A stretch of DNA of 64,000 bases from Lachnospiraceae bacterium. GTDB taxonomy: Bacteria > Bacillota > Clostridia > Lachnospirales > Lachnospiraceae. The stretch is from positions 1 to 64,000 of the forward strand of contig JAILQX010000051.1 of assembly GCA_024698705.1 (NCBI GenBank), read 5' to 3'. The translations under genes and the position numbers were made by a program. Positions 15,980 to 25,802 of the stretch are shown in pieces. The notes beneath the pieces were generated by a model, which saw only the letters and a list, made by a program, of their open reading frames with translations, did not search any database and was not told the DNA's origin. How positions within the stretch are numbered: position 1 is the stretch's first letter; every line of letters begins with the position of its first letter.

Positions 15980-16816
15980 ATGGATTTATCAAAGAAAAGA
16001 CCATGGTTAAGAAAAAAATTGATTTTTACAGCCATGGCTTTAATTTTAGTAATGGCGAACGGATGCGGATCGGATTCTTCTGCAAAGGATACCGATCAAG
16101 ACGAGTCCCTTCAGAAAGTTCTGGATTCGGGACAGCTTGTGATCGGCCTGGATGAGGAATATCCGCCGATGGGTTTCAGGGATGATTCGGGAGAGATAGT
16201 CGGATTTGACATTGATGTGGCAAAAGAGGTGTGCAACAGACTCGGCATACAATTGGTCACGAAGCCTATTGACTGGAGTGAAAAGGAAAATGAGTTAAAC
16301 AGCGGCAACATCGACTGTATCTGGAACGGAATGTCGGTGACACCGGAGCGGGCGCAGGCCATGAATCTGAGCGATCCTTATATGAAAAACGAGCTTATAT
16401 TTGTGGTTTCAGGCAATAGCAATATTGAGAGCATGACAGATCTTAAAGGATGCAGGATCGGAATGCAGGCCGGGTCAACAACGCTGGACGCCCTGGCGGA
16501 GACTTCGCTTGGTACGGAAATAACGATCGTAGAAGGCGACAATAATATTGAACTTTATCAGATGCTTAACAGCGGATCTTTAGATGCGGTACTTGTTGAT
16601 TCCATAGTGTCCTACTGGTATATCTCAAACAGCGATGAAACCTTCTATGTCCTTCCGGAGAGCCTCAGAGAAGAAACTTTTGCGGTTGGTTTTCGGAAAG
16701 AAGACAATGCTCTGCGTGACAGGGTACAGGAATTGATCAGTGAGATGAAAACAGACGGAACACTTCGCGGTATAAGCGAAAAGTGGTTCGGAAGCGATAT
16801 AACGATAGTTAAATAA
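15980..16816 (+). CDS. Amino-acid-type ABC solute-binding lipoprotein
   Basis: 278 residues. Basic N-terminus, hydrophobic stretch and lipobox MANGC (Cys near 29), then a family 3 solute-binding domain: LVIGLDEEYPPMGFRDDSGEIVGFDIDVAKEV, the ligand-binding NGMSVTPERAQAMNLSDPYM near 113-132 and RIGMQAGSTTLDAL near 160. This fold usually delivers polar amino acids to an ABC permease, but no permease or ATPase follows. Instead a sensor diguanylate cyclase begins 27 bases later. The binding protein may therefore report amino acids to that sensor; this is inference from gene order. GGGAG lies about 11 bases ahead of the ATG. Confidence 0.88.
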   Translation: MDLSKKRPWLRKKLIFTAMALILVMANGCGSDSSAKDTDQDESLQKVLDSGQLVIGLDEEYPPMGFRDDSGEIVGFDIDVAKEVCNRLGIQLVTKPIDWSEKENELNSGNIDCIWNGMSVTPERAQAMNLSDPYMKNELIFVVSGNSNIESMTDLKGCRIGMQAGSTTLDALAETSLGTEITIVEGDNNIELYQMLNSGSLDAVLVDSIVSYWYISNSDETFYVLPESLREETFAVGFRKEDNALRDRVQELISEMKTDGTLRGISEKWFGSDITIVK

Positions 16817-16843
16817 TATTATCGGCAAAAGGAGACAAATGTA

Positions 16844-18364
16844 ATGAAGAAAAAAAGAAAGGTCAGTACAGCATCTCTGCAAGGCATAATGCTGACCTTT
16901 GTCGTAATTCTGTTCTTTACGGCTGTTATTCTTATATATTACCGGATGCTTTATTCGGAAACACGCCAGCGTATCATCAGGACCGGTGAAATGAATGCCT
17001 TATCATCCGCAAAACAGATAGACAGTTATCTGTCAACCGGTGTTGATACCCTGAGGCTTGCGTGCTATACACTGGATAAAATGATACGTGACGGACGATC
17101 AAATGAAGAGATCCTGGATTTCCTTAGGAATCAGTCCTACGCGATAGAAAATATAACCGACAGATATTCCACAGGTCTGTATGCGGTCATAGGAGGCACA
17201 TATCTTGACGGAACGGACTGGATCCCGGAAGATGATTATGTTCCGACGGAGCGACCGTGGTACATTGATGCAAGAGCAAATATCGGACAGGTAGCCGTAG
17301 TAGATCCGTATCTTGATCTGGATACCCATACGATCATGATCTCACTTGCCAAGACGCTGTGTGATACAAAAAGCGTTGCGGCAATGGATATGTCCATGGA
17401 GCAGTTGCAGTTTATCGCAGAGGAGACCGCTGCCAAAGGCGATTCCGATATAGAGATCGTCCTGAACAGAAAGTTTCAGGTTATAGCACACTCGGACCGT
17501 TCCGAGGTCGGGAAGGATTATTTCAAGGAGTCGGACAATTTTGCGGCAGCTCTTGTTGATAAATTAAGATCCACGGATGAAAGCTATTTTTCGATGAACT
17601 ATGCAGGACAGGAGTATATAGTTTACACTGTTCCGGTTGCGAGTGACTGGATGTGTCTTTCGGTCGTCAATGCCACGCTGGCATTCGGACAATTACGTAA
17701 GATGCTTATCTTTACTCTGGTAGCGATGCTCTTGGTTATTGCGGCCGTTATAATCATTATGACTTATTCCATGAGGAAACGCCGTCTGGCAATGGAATTG
17801 TCGAACGATCTGTCACGTGCAAAAAGTGATATCGTTGAAAAGGATGTTGAGATCGGTAAGATCTCTCATGTTGCATTTCGTGATGCACTGACCGGAGTGG
17901 GAAGCAAGGCGGCTTACAACAAGCTGAAAGATGAAATCTCGGAAGTATTTGAGAACGGTGAAGAGAAGCTGGCTGTCATGATGATGGATGTTAATGATCT
18001 GAAATATATCAATGATAATTTTGGCCATGATGCGGGTGACAGCTATCTTAAGGGATGCTGCAATCTTGCATGCAATATATTTAAGGGCTCACCTGTATTC
18101 AGACTGGGCGGAGACGAATTTGTGGTTGTCCTGCGCGGCAATGATTATGACGATCGTGAAATACTTGTCGGTCAGCTTGAGGAAGCGCTGGAAAGATCAC
18201 GTGCGCGGAAAGATGTACAGCCATGGGAAAGATATTCGGCAGCGATCGGCATTTCTGAGATCATGAAGGGCGACAGCGGACTGGAGGATGTTTTCAAGCG
18301 CGCGGATAAGGCAATGTATGAAGCAAAAGCGTTATTTAAGGCAAGATACGGAAGTTATCGTTGA
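16844..18364 (+). CDS. Cache-domain diguanylate cyclase (GGDEF)
   Basis: 506 residues. Membrane segment about 13-33, extracellular dCache-type region about 40-285 (with WIPEDDYVPTERPWYIDARANIGQVAVVDPYLD, the family's PWY...A...G...PY signature near 130), second membrane segment about 287-308, coiled linker, GGDEF domain 345-500. The loop RLGGDEF is intact near 425, and the RxxD position reads FKGS, so there is no I-site. Ligand sensing outside the cell would control c-di-GMP synthesis inside. AAAGGAGA lies 9 bases before the ATG. It lies between the solute-binding lipoprotein and a second cyclase. Confidence 0.92.
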   Translation: MKKKRKVSTASLQGIMLTFVVILFFTAVILIYYRMLYSETRQRIIRTGEMNALSSAKQIDSYLSTGVDTLRLACYTLDKMIRDGRSNEEILDFLRNQSYAIENITDRYSTGLYAVIGGTYLDGTDWIPEDDYVPTERPWYIDARANIGQVAVVDPYLDLDTHTIMISLAKTLCDTKSVAAMDMSMEQLQFIAEETAAKGDSDIEIVLNRKFQVIAHSDRSEVGKDYFKESDNFAAALVDKLRSTDESYFSMNYAGQEYIVYTVPVASDWMCLSVVNATLAFGQLRKMLIFTLVAMLLVIAAVIIIMTYSMRKRRLAMELSNDLSRAKSDIVEKDVEIGKISHVAFRDALTGVGSKAAYNKLKDEISEVFENGEEKLAVMMMDVNDLKYINDNFGHDAGDSYLKGCCNLACNIFKGSPVFRLGGDEFVVVLRGNDYDDREILVGQLEEALERSRARKDVQPWERYSAAIGISEIMKGDSGLEDVFKRADKAMYEAKALFKARYGSYR

Positions 18365-18405
18365 CGGGTAAATATAATATTTCGCATACGTAAAAGAGGA
18401 AACGC

Positions 18406-19641
18406 ATGCAGACAGATGAGACGAATGTAAATCACAAGGGAACCGATGCTTACACGGAGGATATATCTGCGGCAAATGAGGATTACGAAAAAACCAACTT
18501 TGCCGAATATAAGCAGTATGAGAAAAAACTGGATCCGCAGAAACGCAGACAGTATGCCAATGACCTGAGATTTATAGAGAGAATAGAAAAACTGATATCC
18601 AAAAAGGTAGAATATTTCGCATATTTTATCGGTTTTTTGGCGTGTTTTGTGGTACACGTATTGTATCTTATACTGTTTAAGACTTACGGAATAAAAGAGA
18701 TGGCCATATTCAATATAGGCAGTGTTATCTTTTATGCCGTATGCATCATCCTGATCTATCGTATAAAGAACAGAGTATATCTGGTATATTTGGGTTTTGC
18801 GGAGATACTGGTACATGCAACACTGGCGACTGTATATGCAGGCTGGAAGCCTGATTTCGGTATGTTTATACTTATGATTGTCGGTGTTGTATTTTTAATG
18901 CCCAATATTAATACCAAGATCCCTTATGTGCTGCTTTTTGTCTCCCTTGTATTGTACAGTTCCCTCAGGATGATCTTCTGGGGACCGGAAAAGCCGGTAT
19001 ATGAACTGTCTGATGAAGTGGGAAATATTTTCTTTTTGATCAACTCGATAGTCGGCATGCTTGTGCTTGTATATATGACGGTAATATACAGCGTAATAAA
19101 CCACTATTCCCAGAGCCGTATAAGAGTTCAGAATGTCCGTCTGAACGTACTTGTCAATATCGATCCGCTTACACAGCTGACAAACAGAAGAGCAATGAAT
19201 GATTCACTGAAGAAGATCGAGGCTTCGATCAGGGGGACCGATAAGACGTATGTCATAGGTATCGGCGATATAGATGATTTCAAAAATGTCAATGACATCT
19301 ACGGTCATGCCTGCGGAGATACGGTCCTTAAAAAGATTGCCGCGATAATATCGGATAATCTGCCTTCGAATGCCGTTGTGGCAAGATGGGGCGGGGAAGA
19401 GTTCCTTTTTGTCATTCCCTCGACCGATCTGAAGGAAGGCGCTGCCTGCGCGGAGAATATAGTAAAGACCGTTGCCGCCAATGTATTTGAAAAAGATGAT
19501 AAGAAATTCAACGTAACCATGACATTCGGTGTGTGCGAAGGCACGGACGGCGCAGACCCTGAAAAGATCATAAATCAGGCCGACAAACGTCTGTATAAGG
19601 GTAAAAACAGCGGCAAAAACCGGACGGAATACGAAGACTGA
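18406..19641 (+). CDS. Multi-pass membrane diguanylate cyclase (GGDEF)
   Basis: 411 residues. A charged cytoplasmic N-terminus of about 70 residues comes first, then about six membrane segments between 74 and 235 (for example FAYFIGFLACFVVHVLYLIL and FILMIVGVVFLMP), a short helix and the GGDEF domain 250-405. The active loop is RWGGEEF near 329; metal Asp in GDIDDFKNVNDIYGH. No I-site at the RxxD position (PSNA). No extracellular sensor domain is apparent, so the membrane bundle itself or a partner senses the signal. AAGAGGAAACGC provides the ribosome site. Third gene of the operon. Confidence 0.92.
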   Translation: MQTDETNVNHKGTDAYTEDISAANEDYEKTNFAEYKQYEKKLDPQKRRQYANDLRFIERIEKLISKKVEYFAYFIGFLACFVVHVLYLILFKTYGIKEMAIFNIGSVIFYAVCIILIYRIKNRVYLVYLGFAEILVHATLATVYAGWKPDFGMFILMIVGVVFLMPNINTKIPYVLLFVSLVLYSSLRMIFWGPEKPVYELSDEVGNIFFLINSIVGMLVLVYMTVIYSVINHYSQSRIRVQNVRLNVLVNIDPLTQLTNRRAMNDSLKKIEASIRGTDKTYVIGIGDIDDFKNVNDIYGHACGDTVLKKIAAIISDNLPSNAVVARWGGEEFLFVIPSTDLKEGAACAENIVKTVAANVFEKDDKKFNVTMTFGVCEGTDGADPEKIINQADKRLYKGKNSGKNRTEYED

Positions 19642-19652
19642 GAGATGCGTAT

Positions 19653-21917
19653 ATGGGAAATGCAAAACATTATGATGTGGTGGCTCTGGGAGAGCTGCTT
19701 ATAGATTTTACACAGAACGGGAAGAGCGGACAGGGAAATGAACTCTTTGAGGCCAATCCCGGCGGAGCTCCGTGCAACGTACTGGCAATGCTGTCGCGTT
19801 TCGGGAAAAAGACGGCCTTTATTGGGAAGGTCGGCAATGACATGTTCGGAAAAATGCTGAAAAAGAGTATAGAAGAAGCGGGTATAGACAGCACGGGACT
19901 TAAGATGGATGAGAAGGTGCCCACAACACTTGCATTTGTGCATACGCAGGAAGACGGGGACAGGGATTTTTCATTTTACAGGAATCCGGGTGCGGACATG
20001 ATGCTTCGCAGCGAAGATCTGGGGATCACGGGAGAAACTGCAGCGGATACTCTTTTCGGTGACTGCAGGATATTTCATATCGGATCCCTGTCTATGACAG
20101 ATGAAGGCTGTGAGAGGGCAACAAGAGAAGCTGTGGAATATGCGAAGGCAAACGGTGCACTCATAAGTTTTGATCCGAATCTGCGTGAGCCGCTATGGGA
20201 CAGCCTTGATAAGGCACATGAGAAGATAGCTTACGGACTGTCGCAATGTGACATACTCAAGATATCGGACAACGAGATAACCTGGTTCACGGGCAGGGAT
20301 GATATTGAGGATGCAGCGGAAGGATTGCTGCGGACATACACACCCAAGCTTATGGTCGTGACGCTGGGCAGGGACGGAAGTATCGCATATTATAAGGGAC
20401 GCAGATACAAAAGCAGGGCATTTTACAACACGGATACGATAGAGACGACCGGAGCCGGTGATACTTTCTGTGCCGGGATACTGAATACGGTACTGGATCG
20501 CGGATTGGATCAGATGCAGGATGCGGATATTGAACGGATGCTGGTGACGGCGGGAGCAGCTGCTTCACTGATCACAGCAAGAAAGGGCGCGCTCCGTGTC
20601 ATGCCGACAGTCGATGATATAGAAGCCTTTCTTGATAAATACAGATACGGAAAAGAGGCAAACAGGCGTTTTCTTAAGGAGCAGGCAGCCGGCCTGCTCA
20701 ATTTTGGCATGAGGTTTCCGTCACCGCAGGGAAGCTCATATTACCTGGGTGATGACGGCACACCAAATACTGAAAGACCCAGAGAAACATGGATCACCGC
20801 GAGAATGGTCCATGTGTACAGTCTCGGTCTGAGGCTCGGACATAAAGGGGCGGCCAAACTTGTGGCAGCAGGGCTTAAGGGACTGACCGGGGAATTGCAT
20901 GACAGAGAAAAAGGCGGATATTTCGCAGGGATCGATGCCGACGGAAATGCGCTCGAAGGTAAGCAATGTTATGCGCATGCATTTGTGATACTGGCGGCCT
21001 GCTCTGCATTGAAGGCGGCAGAAGAAACAGAAGAAACGGAAACAATGGGAGAAGCGGAAGCAACAGCCCGTGCACTTTTAAATGATGCGCTGGAAGTATA
21101 TGACAGATATTTCTGGAATGAAGAGGAAGGCCTGTCCTGTGATACATGGGATACAGGTTTTAAAGTATGTGAACCCTATCGCGGCATCAATGCCAACATG
21201 CACAGTGTCGAAGCGTTCCTGGCTGTTGCCGATGTTACGGGAAGGGAAGAATACAGGGAGAGGGCCGGAAGGATCATCGATCATGTCATAGGCTGGGCAA
21301 AAACCAATGACTGGCGTATACCCGAGCATTTCAGTGCGGATTGGAAGGCCGAACCCGAATATAACAAAGATAAAAAAGATGACAGATTTAAGCCATACGG
21401 TGCGACTCCGGGACATGGTATAGAGTGGGCAAGGCTGATAACGCAGTGGGCTGTGTCGGTATTTAAGACAGAAGCGGACGGCGGACAGACCGATGGCCTG
21501 AGTCGGGCAGACGGCATGGCACGATACATCGAAGCGGCATGTAACCTCTACGACAGGGCTGTAAGTGATGCATGGTCTGACAGAGTTCCGGGCATAGCGT
21601 ATACGACCGATTGGAACGGGGAGCCTGTGATACGCGACAGGATGCATTGGACGCTCGCCGAGGCGATAAACACATCATCGGTTCTGTATCGGGTAACAGG
21701 TAATGAGAAATATGCTGCGGACTACGAGAAATTCATACGGTATCTGGATCGGTATGTTATGGATCATAAGAACGGTTCGTGGTTCCATCAGCTTGACGGG
21801 GACAATAATGTAATTGGAACGGTATGGCCCGGAAAACCGGATCTTTATCACGCCGTTCAGGCAATGCTTATCCCGTATGCGGATATCGACAGATCTGTAA
21901 TCTTTATAAACCGATAG
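19653..21917 (+). CDS. Fructokinase (PfkB)-sugar isomerase (AGE family) fusion
   Basis: 754 residues. Residues 1-325 are a PfkB/ribokinase-type kinase: DVVALGELLIDF at the start, NPGGAPCNV near 33, and the signature DTIETTGAGDTFCAG near 261-275 with the catalytic Asp. Residues about 340-750 are an (alpha/alpha)6-barrel of the N-acylglucosamine 2-epimerase/YihS/mannose isomerase family: TARMVHVYSLG near 381, CYAHAF near 438, NANMHSVEA near 513, PGHGIEWARL near 585, MHWTLAEA near 662 and DLYHAVQA near 730, with the two catalytic-type histidines in PGH and YHA. Such a protein could turn an aldose such as mannose into fructose and then phosphorylate it. It starts 11 bases after the GGDEF gene. 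Confidence 0.88.
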   Translation: MGNAKHYDVVALGELLIDFTQNGKSGQGNELFEANPGGAPCNVLAMLSRFGKKTAFIGKVGNDMFGKMLKKSIEEAGIDSTGLKMDEKVPTTLAFVHTQEDGDRDFSFYRNPGADMMLRSEDLGITGETAADTLFGDCRIFHIGSLSMTDEGCERATREAVEYAKANGALISFDPNLREPLWDSLDKAHEKIAYGLSQCDILKISDNEITWFTGRDDIEDAAEGLLRTYTPKLMVVTLGRDGSIAYYKGRRYKSRAFYNTDTIETTGAGDTFCAGILNTVLDRGLDQMQDADIERMLVTAGAAASLITARKGALRVMPTVDDIEAFLDKYRYGKEANRRFLKEQAAGLLNFGMRFPSPQGSSYYLGDDGTPNTERPRETWITARMVHVYSLGLRLGHKGAAKLVAAGLKGLTGELHDREKGGYFAGIDADGNALEGKQCYAHAFVILAACSALKAAEETEETETMGEAEATARALLNDALEVYDRYFWNEEEGLSCDTWDTGFKVCEPYRGINANMHSVEAFLAVADVTGREEYRERAGRIIDHVIGWAKTNDWRIPEHFSADWKAEPEYNKDKKDDRFKPYGATPGHGIEWARLITQWAVSVFKTEADGGQTDGLSRADGMARYIEAACNLYDRAVSDAWSDRVPGIAYTTDWNGEPVIRDRMHWTLAEAINTSSVLYRVTGNEKYAADYEKFIRYLDRYVMDHKNGSWFHQLDGDNNVIGTVWPGKPDLYHAVQAMLIPYADIDRSVIFINR

Positions 21918-21921
21918 TATA

Positions 21922-21949
21922 TTGAATTATTGATCGTATTTGATATAAT
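21922..21949 (+). promoter_or_regulatory. Promoter for the ABC exporter pair
   Basis: TTGAAT, 16 bases, TATAAT, located 53-80 bases ahead of the first exporter gene. Confidence 0.5.
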
Positions 21950-22001
21950 AACACTTTAATAGTTGCACTCGGATAAGCGTAAAACATAAATAAGGCGGGA
22001 T

Positions 22002-23849
22002 ATGGAAGCGATAAAGCAAAAGAAGGCAGGGAATACGGGTAAGTTTGCAAATATTTTCTACGCGATGAAAACGGTTTACGAATCCGATCACCTGCTTTTA
22101 TGGTTCACACTGATCAAGAATTCCATGGAACAGATATTCTATGTGTTTTTCTTTGTGTATCTGACGAAGTATATCTACGATTGCATTGAGAAAAACATAC
22201 CGTATGAGAAACTGTTCAGATTCCTGGTCATAGCATGTCTTTTACATGTAGTAATCCATTTTATGTGCGGATGGTACGAGACCTACCGCAAGATCAGAAC
22301 TCCTGAGATCTATCGAAATATCTTTCATAAAGTAATGGAATTGTCGGACGAGCTGGAACTTCGTGATTACGAAGATCCGGCCTTTTATGATACCTATGCA
22401 AAGGCTCTGGACAGATCGGTAGATTCGGCAATGGATCTGAGCATCAGGTTCGGAGTATTTTCCGGCAATGTCATTTCATCGGTCATGGCACTTGTGATCG
22501 TGGTGTCCGTCGATCCGGTGCTGTTCGTGTTTATGATCATACCGATAATCGCAAGCTTTTATTTCGGCGGAAAGACCAATGTCAACAACTTCAACATGGA
22601 GAGGGATATCACGCGCGACAAGCGTATGACGGAATATGTCAAACGTGTTTTTTATGAGAAGAAATACGCTGCAGAGCTGCGCCTTTACGATATGCCGGAG
22701 CTTTTGAGCAAAAAGCAGGAAGAAGCCGTTGACAGGCTTGCAGAGACCACGCTTAAATACAAGATGAAAAATGCAAAGTATGCATTCTTCACCTATGGAA
22801 GCTACAGCATTATCAGCGGTATACTTGCATTTCTGTATGTGGCATTTCGCGTAAAGGTCTACGGTGCCGAAAATGTGGGAAGCTATGTTGCCATGGTAAC
22901 CGCGATGGGATTCGCTTCCAATCAGCTAAGGGATGCCGTTACCAACGGAATATTTGTCGGAAATGAATCAAAGCTCTTTAAGAATCTGAAGGATTTTCTG
23001 GAACGGGCGGTGGAAGAGAAGGAGCCGGGTGAGCCCATAAATGAGATAAATGAGATAGAATTCCGACATGTGTCGTTTACCTATCAGGGAGCAGAGGAGC
23101 CGACGATAAGGGATATGAGCTTCACATGGAGACGCGGAGAGAGGATCGCGCTGGTCGGATATAACGGTGCAGGCAAGACGACTCTCGTGAAGCTGCTGAT
23201 GGGCCTGTATCCCGTAACCGAAGGAGAGATACTTGTCAACGGAACAAATATCAATAAGATAGATCTGAAGCAATACAGGGCATTATTCGGGACGGTTTTT
23301 CAGGATCTGCAGGTATTTGCCATGACACTTGCCGAAAATGTTCTTATGAGGACACCTGAAAATGATGCCGATTATGAGAAAGTGGCAAAGGCGCTTTCAA
23401 ACGCCCAGTTCGATATCGAAAACGTTGCATTGCCGAACGGATTGGACAGTATGATAAGCCGTGAGTTTGATGAGAACGGATTCGTGTGCTCCGGCGGACA
23501 GGCACAGAAGATCGCGATAGCAAGGATATTTGCCAACAATCCGCAGATGGTCATCCTGGATGAGCCGAGCAGTGCTCTCGATCCTCTCGCGGAATACAAT
23601 ATGTACAACAATATGATGAGGTTATCGGATGGGAAGGGTGTCATATTTATTTCCCATCGTCTCTCTTCAGCGAGGATGGCACATCATATCTTCATGATGA
23701 AGCAGGGACAGATCATAGAGTCCGGCACACATGAGGAACTGCTCGAGAAGCATGGGGAATATTACGATATGTTCATCCTGCAGGGGCAGAATTATCAGGA
23801 AAGCGTTCCTGAAGAATTGTTAAAGGGGGCGCAGACATTCTATGAATAA
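22002..23849 (+). CDS. ABC exporter half-transporter, subunit 1
   Basis: 615 residues. N-terminal ABC transmembrane domain of about six helices (residues 35-320), then the nucleotide-binding domain: Walker A GYNGAGKTT near 386, Q-loop VFQDLQVFA, signature CSGGQAQK (Cys in place of the usual Leu) near 500, Walker B MVILDEPSSALDP and H-loop FISHRLSS. It probably pairs with the next protein as a heterodimeric exporter; the substrate is unknown. Its end overlaps the next gene by 8 bases, so the two are translationally coupled. Confidence 0.9.
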   Translation: MEAIKQKKAGNTGKFANIFYAMKTVYESDHLLLWFTLIKNSMEQIFYVFFFVYLTKYIYDCIEKNIPYEKLFRFLVIACLLHVVIHFMCGWYETYRKIRTPEIYRNIFHKVMELSDELELRDYEDPAFYDTYAKALDRSVDSAMDLSIRFGVFSGNVISSVMALVIVVSVDPVLFVFMIIPIIASFYFGGKTNVNNFNMERDITRDKRMTEYVKRVFYEKKYAAELRLYDMPELLSKKQEEAVDRLAETTLKYKMKNAKYAFFTYGSYSIISGILAFLYVAFRVKVYGAENVGSYVAMVTAMGFASNQLRDAVTNGIFVGNESKLFKNLKDFLERAVEEKEPGEPINEINEIEFRHVSFTYQGAEEPTIRDMSFTWRRGERIALVGYNGAGKTTLVKLLMGLYPVTEGEILVNGTNINKIDLKQYRALFGTVFQDLQVFAMTLAENVLMRTPENDADYEKVAKALSNAQFDIENVALPNGLDSMISREFDENGFVCSGGQAQKIAIARIFANNPQMVILDEPSSALDPLAEYNMYNNMMRLSDGKGVIFISHRLSSARMAHHIFMMKQGQIIESGTHEELLEKHGEYYDMFILQGQNYQESVPEELLKGAQTFYE

Positions 23850-25665
23850 GATCGATGACAGAAAAGACAGATTAAGTGTTTCGGAAATAGTAAAAAACGC
23901 GTTATTCATGATAAGATATGCCGCCGGATTCGACAGAAAGCTTGTGATGATCATCATAGGACTTTTCTGCATATCCAATATATGCTTTGCACTGTACGAT
24001 ACGCTGATCATAAAGTTTATCATAGAGAAGCTGCAGGACGATTCGCCGTTTAAGGCGTTTCTTCCGATCCTTGCTATCGGGTTTGTATTGACACTTATCG
24101 GTGAATTCGGTGACAGACTCAAGGAGAACTGGGTAGAAGCTAAGCTGGTAACATTGTGCGGCAGTGTTCAGAGAACTCTGGTAGAGAAAAACGGAAAGCT
24201 GGATCTTATATGCTATGACGATCCCAAATTCTATGATCTCTATATCACTACAGCATCGAATGCCGATGATATGGTGAAAAAGTCGGTACTCGTAACAGCT
24301 AAGCTGATAAGCGGGATCATCGCGATGATCACAGCCACAGCAGTCCTGATGACCGTGAGTCCGATCATAGCCATTTTCCCTCTGGCAGGTTTTATAGTTA
24401 ACCTTCTCACACGTTACAAGATAGAAGAGATACACTATCTGTGGGATCTTTCGTACAGAAGAAGCATAAGACAGGCAGATTATGCGAAACGTGTTTTCTA
24501 TCAGCCTGAGTATGCGAAGGAATGCAAGATGACCGATGTGCGGAATCCTTTAAGAAAGCATTTTGATGAGGCTCTGGAGCATGCATCCGATGCGGGACGT
24601 CAGTACGGACCCAAACTGACATGGGTATCACTCATCAACTGGATATGTGTGTTTACGATATTTTCATTTTTCTGCGTACCCGCAACTCTTGGTTATCTGG
24701 CACTTGTCGTTAAGAGTATAGCGCTCGGAGAAGTTGCGGCGACAAATAATGCTGCCAATTATATAAGGAGAAATCTGGACAGGGTGAATTTCTGTCTTGT
24801 CGATCTGCAGCAGATAGGGCAGTATGCGAGCAGATTCCGTAAGATACTTTCTTATGAGACCAATATAGAAAGCAGCACGGGCAGTACAGCCGATCCGGAC
24901 GAGGGAGACTGCACCATCCGTCTTGAGCATGTAAGTTTCAGATATCCTCACAGCGAAAAGGATACATTACAGGATATATCGATGACTATCCGTCCGGGTG
25001 AGAAGATAGCGATCGTAGGAGAAAACGGAGCAGGCAAGACCACATTTGTTAAGTTGCTCATGCGACTTTATGATGTAAGCAGCGGACAGATCATTTACTC
25101 AAAACATGATATAAGGGATTATGCCATCCGCGATTATCGCAGGGAGATCGGTGCGGTATTTCAGGATTATCAGATATATGCGGCAACGCTCGGTGAAAAT
25201 GTAATGATGCACAAGACCGGTCCCGATGACGAGCAGACCATAATCAAGGCCCTGAACAGAGCCGATTTCGGCAAGCGTCTGGCTACACTGGAAAACGGAA
25301 CGGAGACCGAACTCACAAGAGAGTTCAGTGAAGAGGGCGTTAACCTGTCTGGAGGAGAATCCCAGAAGATAGCCATAGCAAGAATATTTGCGGGCGATCA
25401 TAAGAAGATATTCATACTTGATGAGCCAAGCAGCGCATTGGATCCTGTTTCCGAATACAAACTGAACCAGAATCTCATTGCCAATGCAAAGGATGCAACG
25501 GTCATATTTATTTCCCACCGCCTGTCCACCACAAGGATGGCGGATCGTATATTCCTGTTCGATCACGGAAGGATCAAGGAACAGGGATCGCACGAGGAAC
25601 TCATGACGCTCGGCGGAGATTATAAGGAAATGTTTGACAGACAGGCAAGAAGTTATATCAGCTGA
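23842..25665 (+). CDS. ABC exporter half-transporter, subunit 2
   Basis: 607 residues with the same layout as its partner: membrane domain about 25-325, then Walker A GENGAGKTT near 395, VFQDYQIYA, signature LSGGESQK near 505, Walker B FILDEPSSALDP and FISHRLST. The two exporter ATPases have different signature loops (CSGGQ versus LSGGE), consistent with an asymmetric heterodimer. A MerR-type regulator with its own promoter follows immediately, so the exporter may belong to a drug or peptide stress response; this is inference. Confidence 0.9.
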   Translation: MNKIDDRKDRLSVSEIVKNALFMIRYAAGFDRKLVMIIIGLFCISNICFALYDTLIIKFIIEKLQDDSPFKAFLPILAIGFVLTLIGEFGDRLKENWVEAKLVTLCGSVQRTLVEKNGKLDLICYDDPKFYDLYITTASNADDMVKKSVLVTAKLISGIIAMITATAVLMTVSPIIAIFPLAGFIVNLLTRYKIEEIHYLWDLSYRRSIRQADYAKRVFYQPEYAKECKMTDVRNPLRKHFDEALEHASDAGRQYGPKLTWVSLINWICVFTIFSFFCVPATLGYLALVVKSIALGEVAATNNAANYIRRNLDRVNFCLVDLQQIGQYASRFRKILSYETNIESSTGSTADPDEGDCTIRLEHVSFRYPHSEKDTLQDISMTIRPGEKIAIVGENGAGKTTFVKLLMRLYDVSSGQIIYSKHDIRDYAIRDYRREIGAVFQDYQIYAATLGENVMMHKTGPDDEQTIIKALNRADFGKRLATLENGTETELTREFSEEGVNLSGGESQKIAIARIFAGDHKKIFILDEPSSALDPVSEYKLNQNLIANAKDATVIFISHRLSTTRMADRIFLFDHGRIKEQGSHEELMTLGGDYKEMFDRQARSYIS

Positions 25666-25703
25666 AGCAGAAAAAACCGGCAAAAAAATTTTTAAAAAAC
25701 CTG

Positions 25704-25734
25704 TTGACTCTCCCCTTGGGGAATCCTTTAGGGT
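25704..25734 (+). promoter_or_regulatory. MerR-type promoter with stretched spacer
   Basis: TTGACT at 25704-25709, a 19-base spacer, then TAGGGT at 25729-25734. The spacer contains the palindrome TCCCCTTGGGGA (25711-25722). A 19-base spacer with a central palindrome is the hallmark of promoters untwisted by MerR-family regulators. The gene downstream is itself MerR-type, so autoregulation is likely. Confidence 0.75.
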
Positions 25735-25802
25735 TAATGTATGGACAGTCCAAAGAACATACATTACCACTTACGTGTTGACGTAAAAGAAGGGAGTTAA
25801 TC

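Noticed and set aside
17018-17037. ACAGATA...TTATCTGT-like sequence inside the Cache-GGDEF gene
   Set aside because: It looks like the 35-nt palindrome arms but has wrong spacing and is coding; taken as chance.
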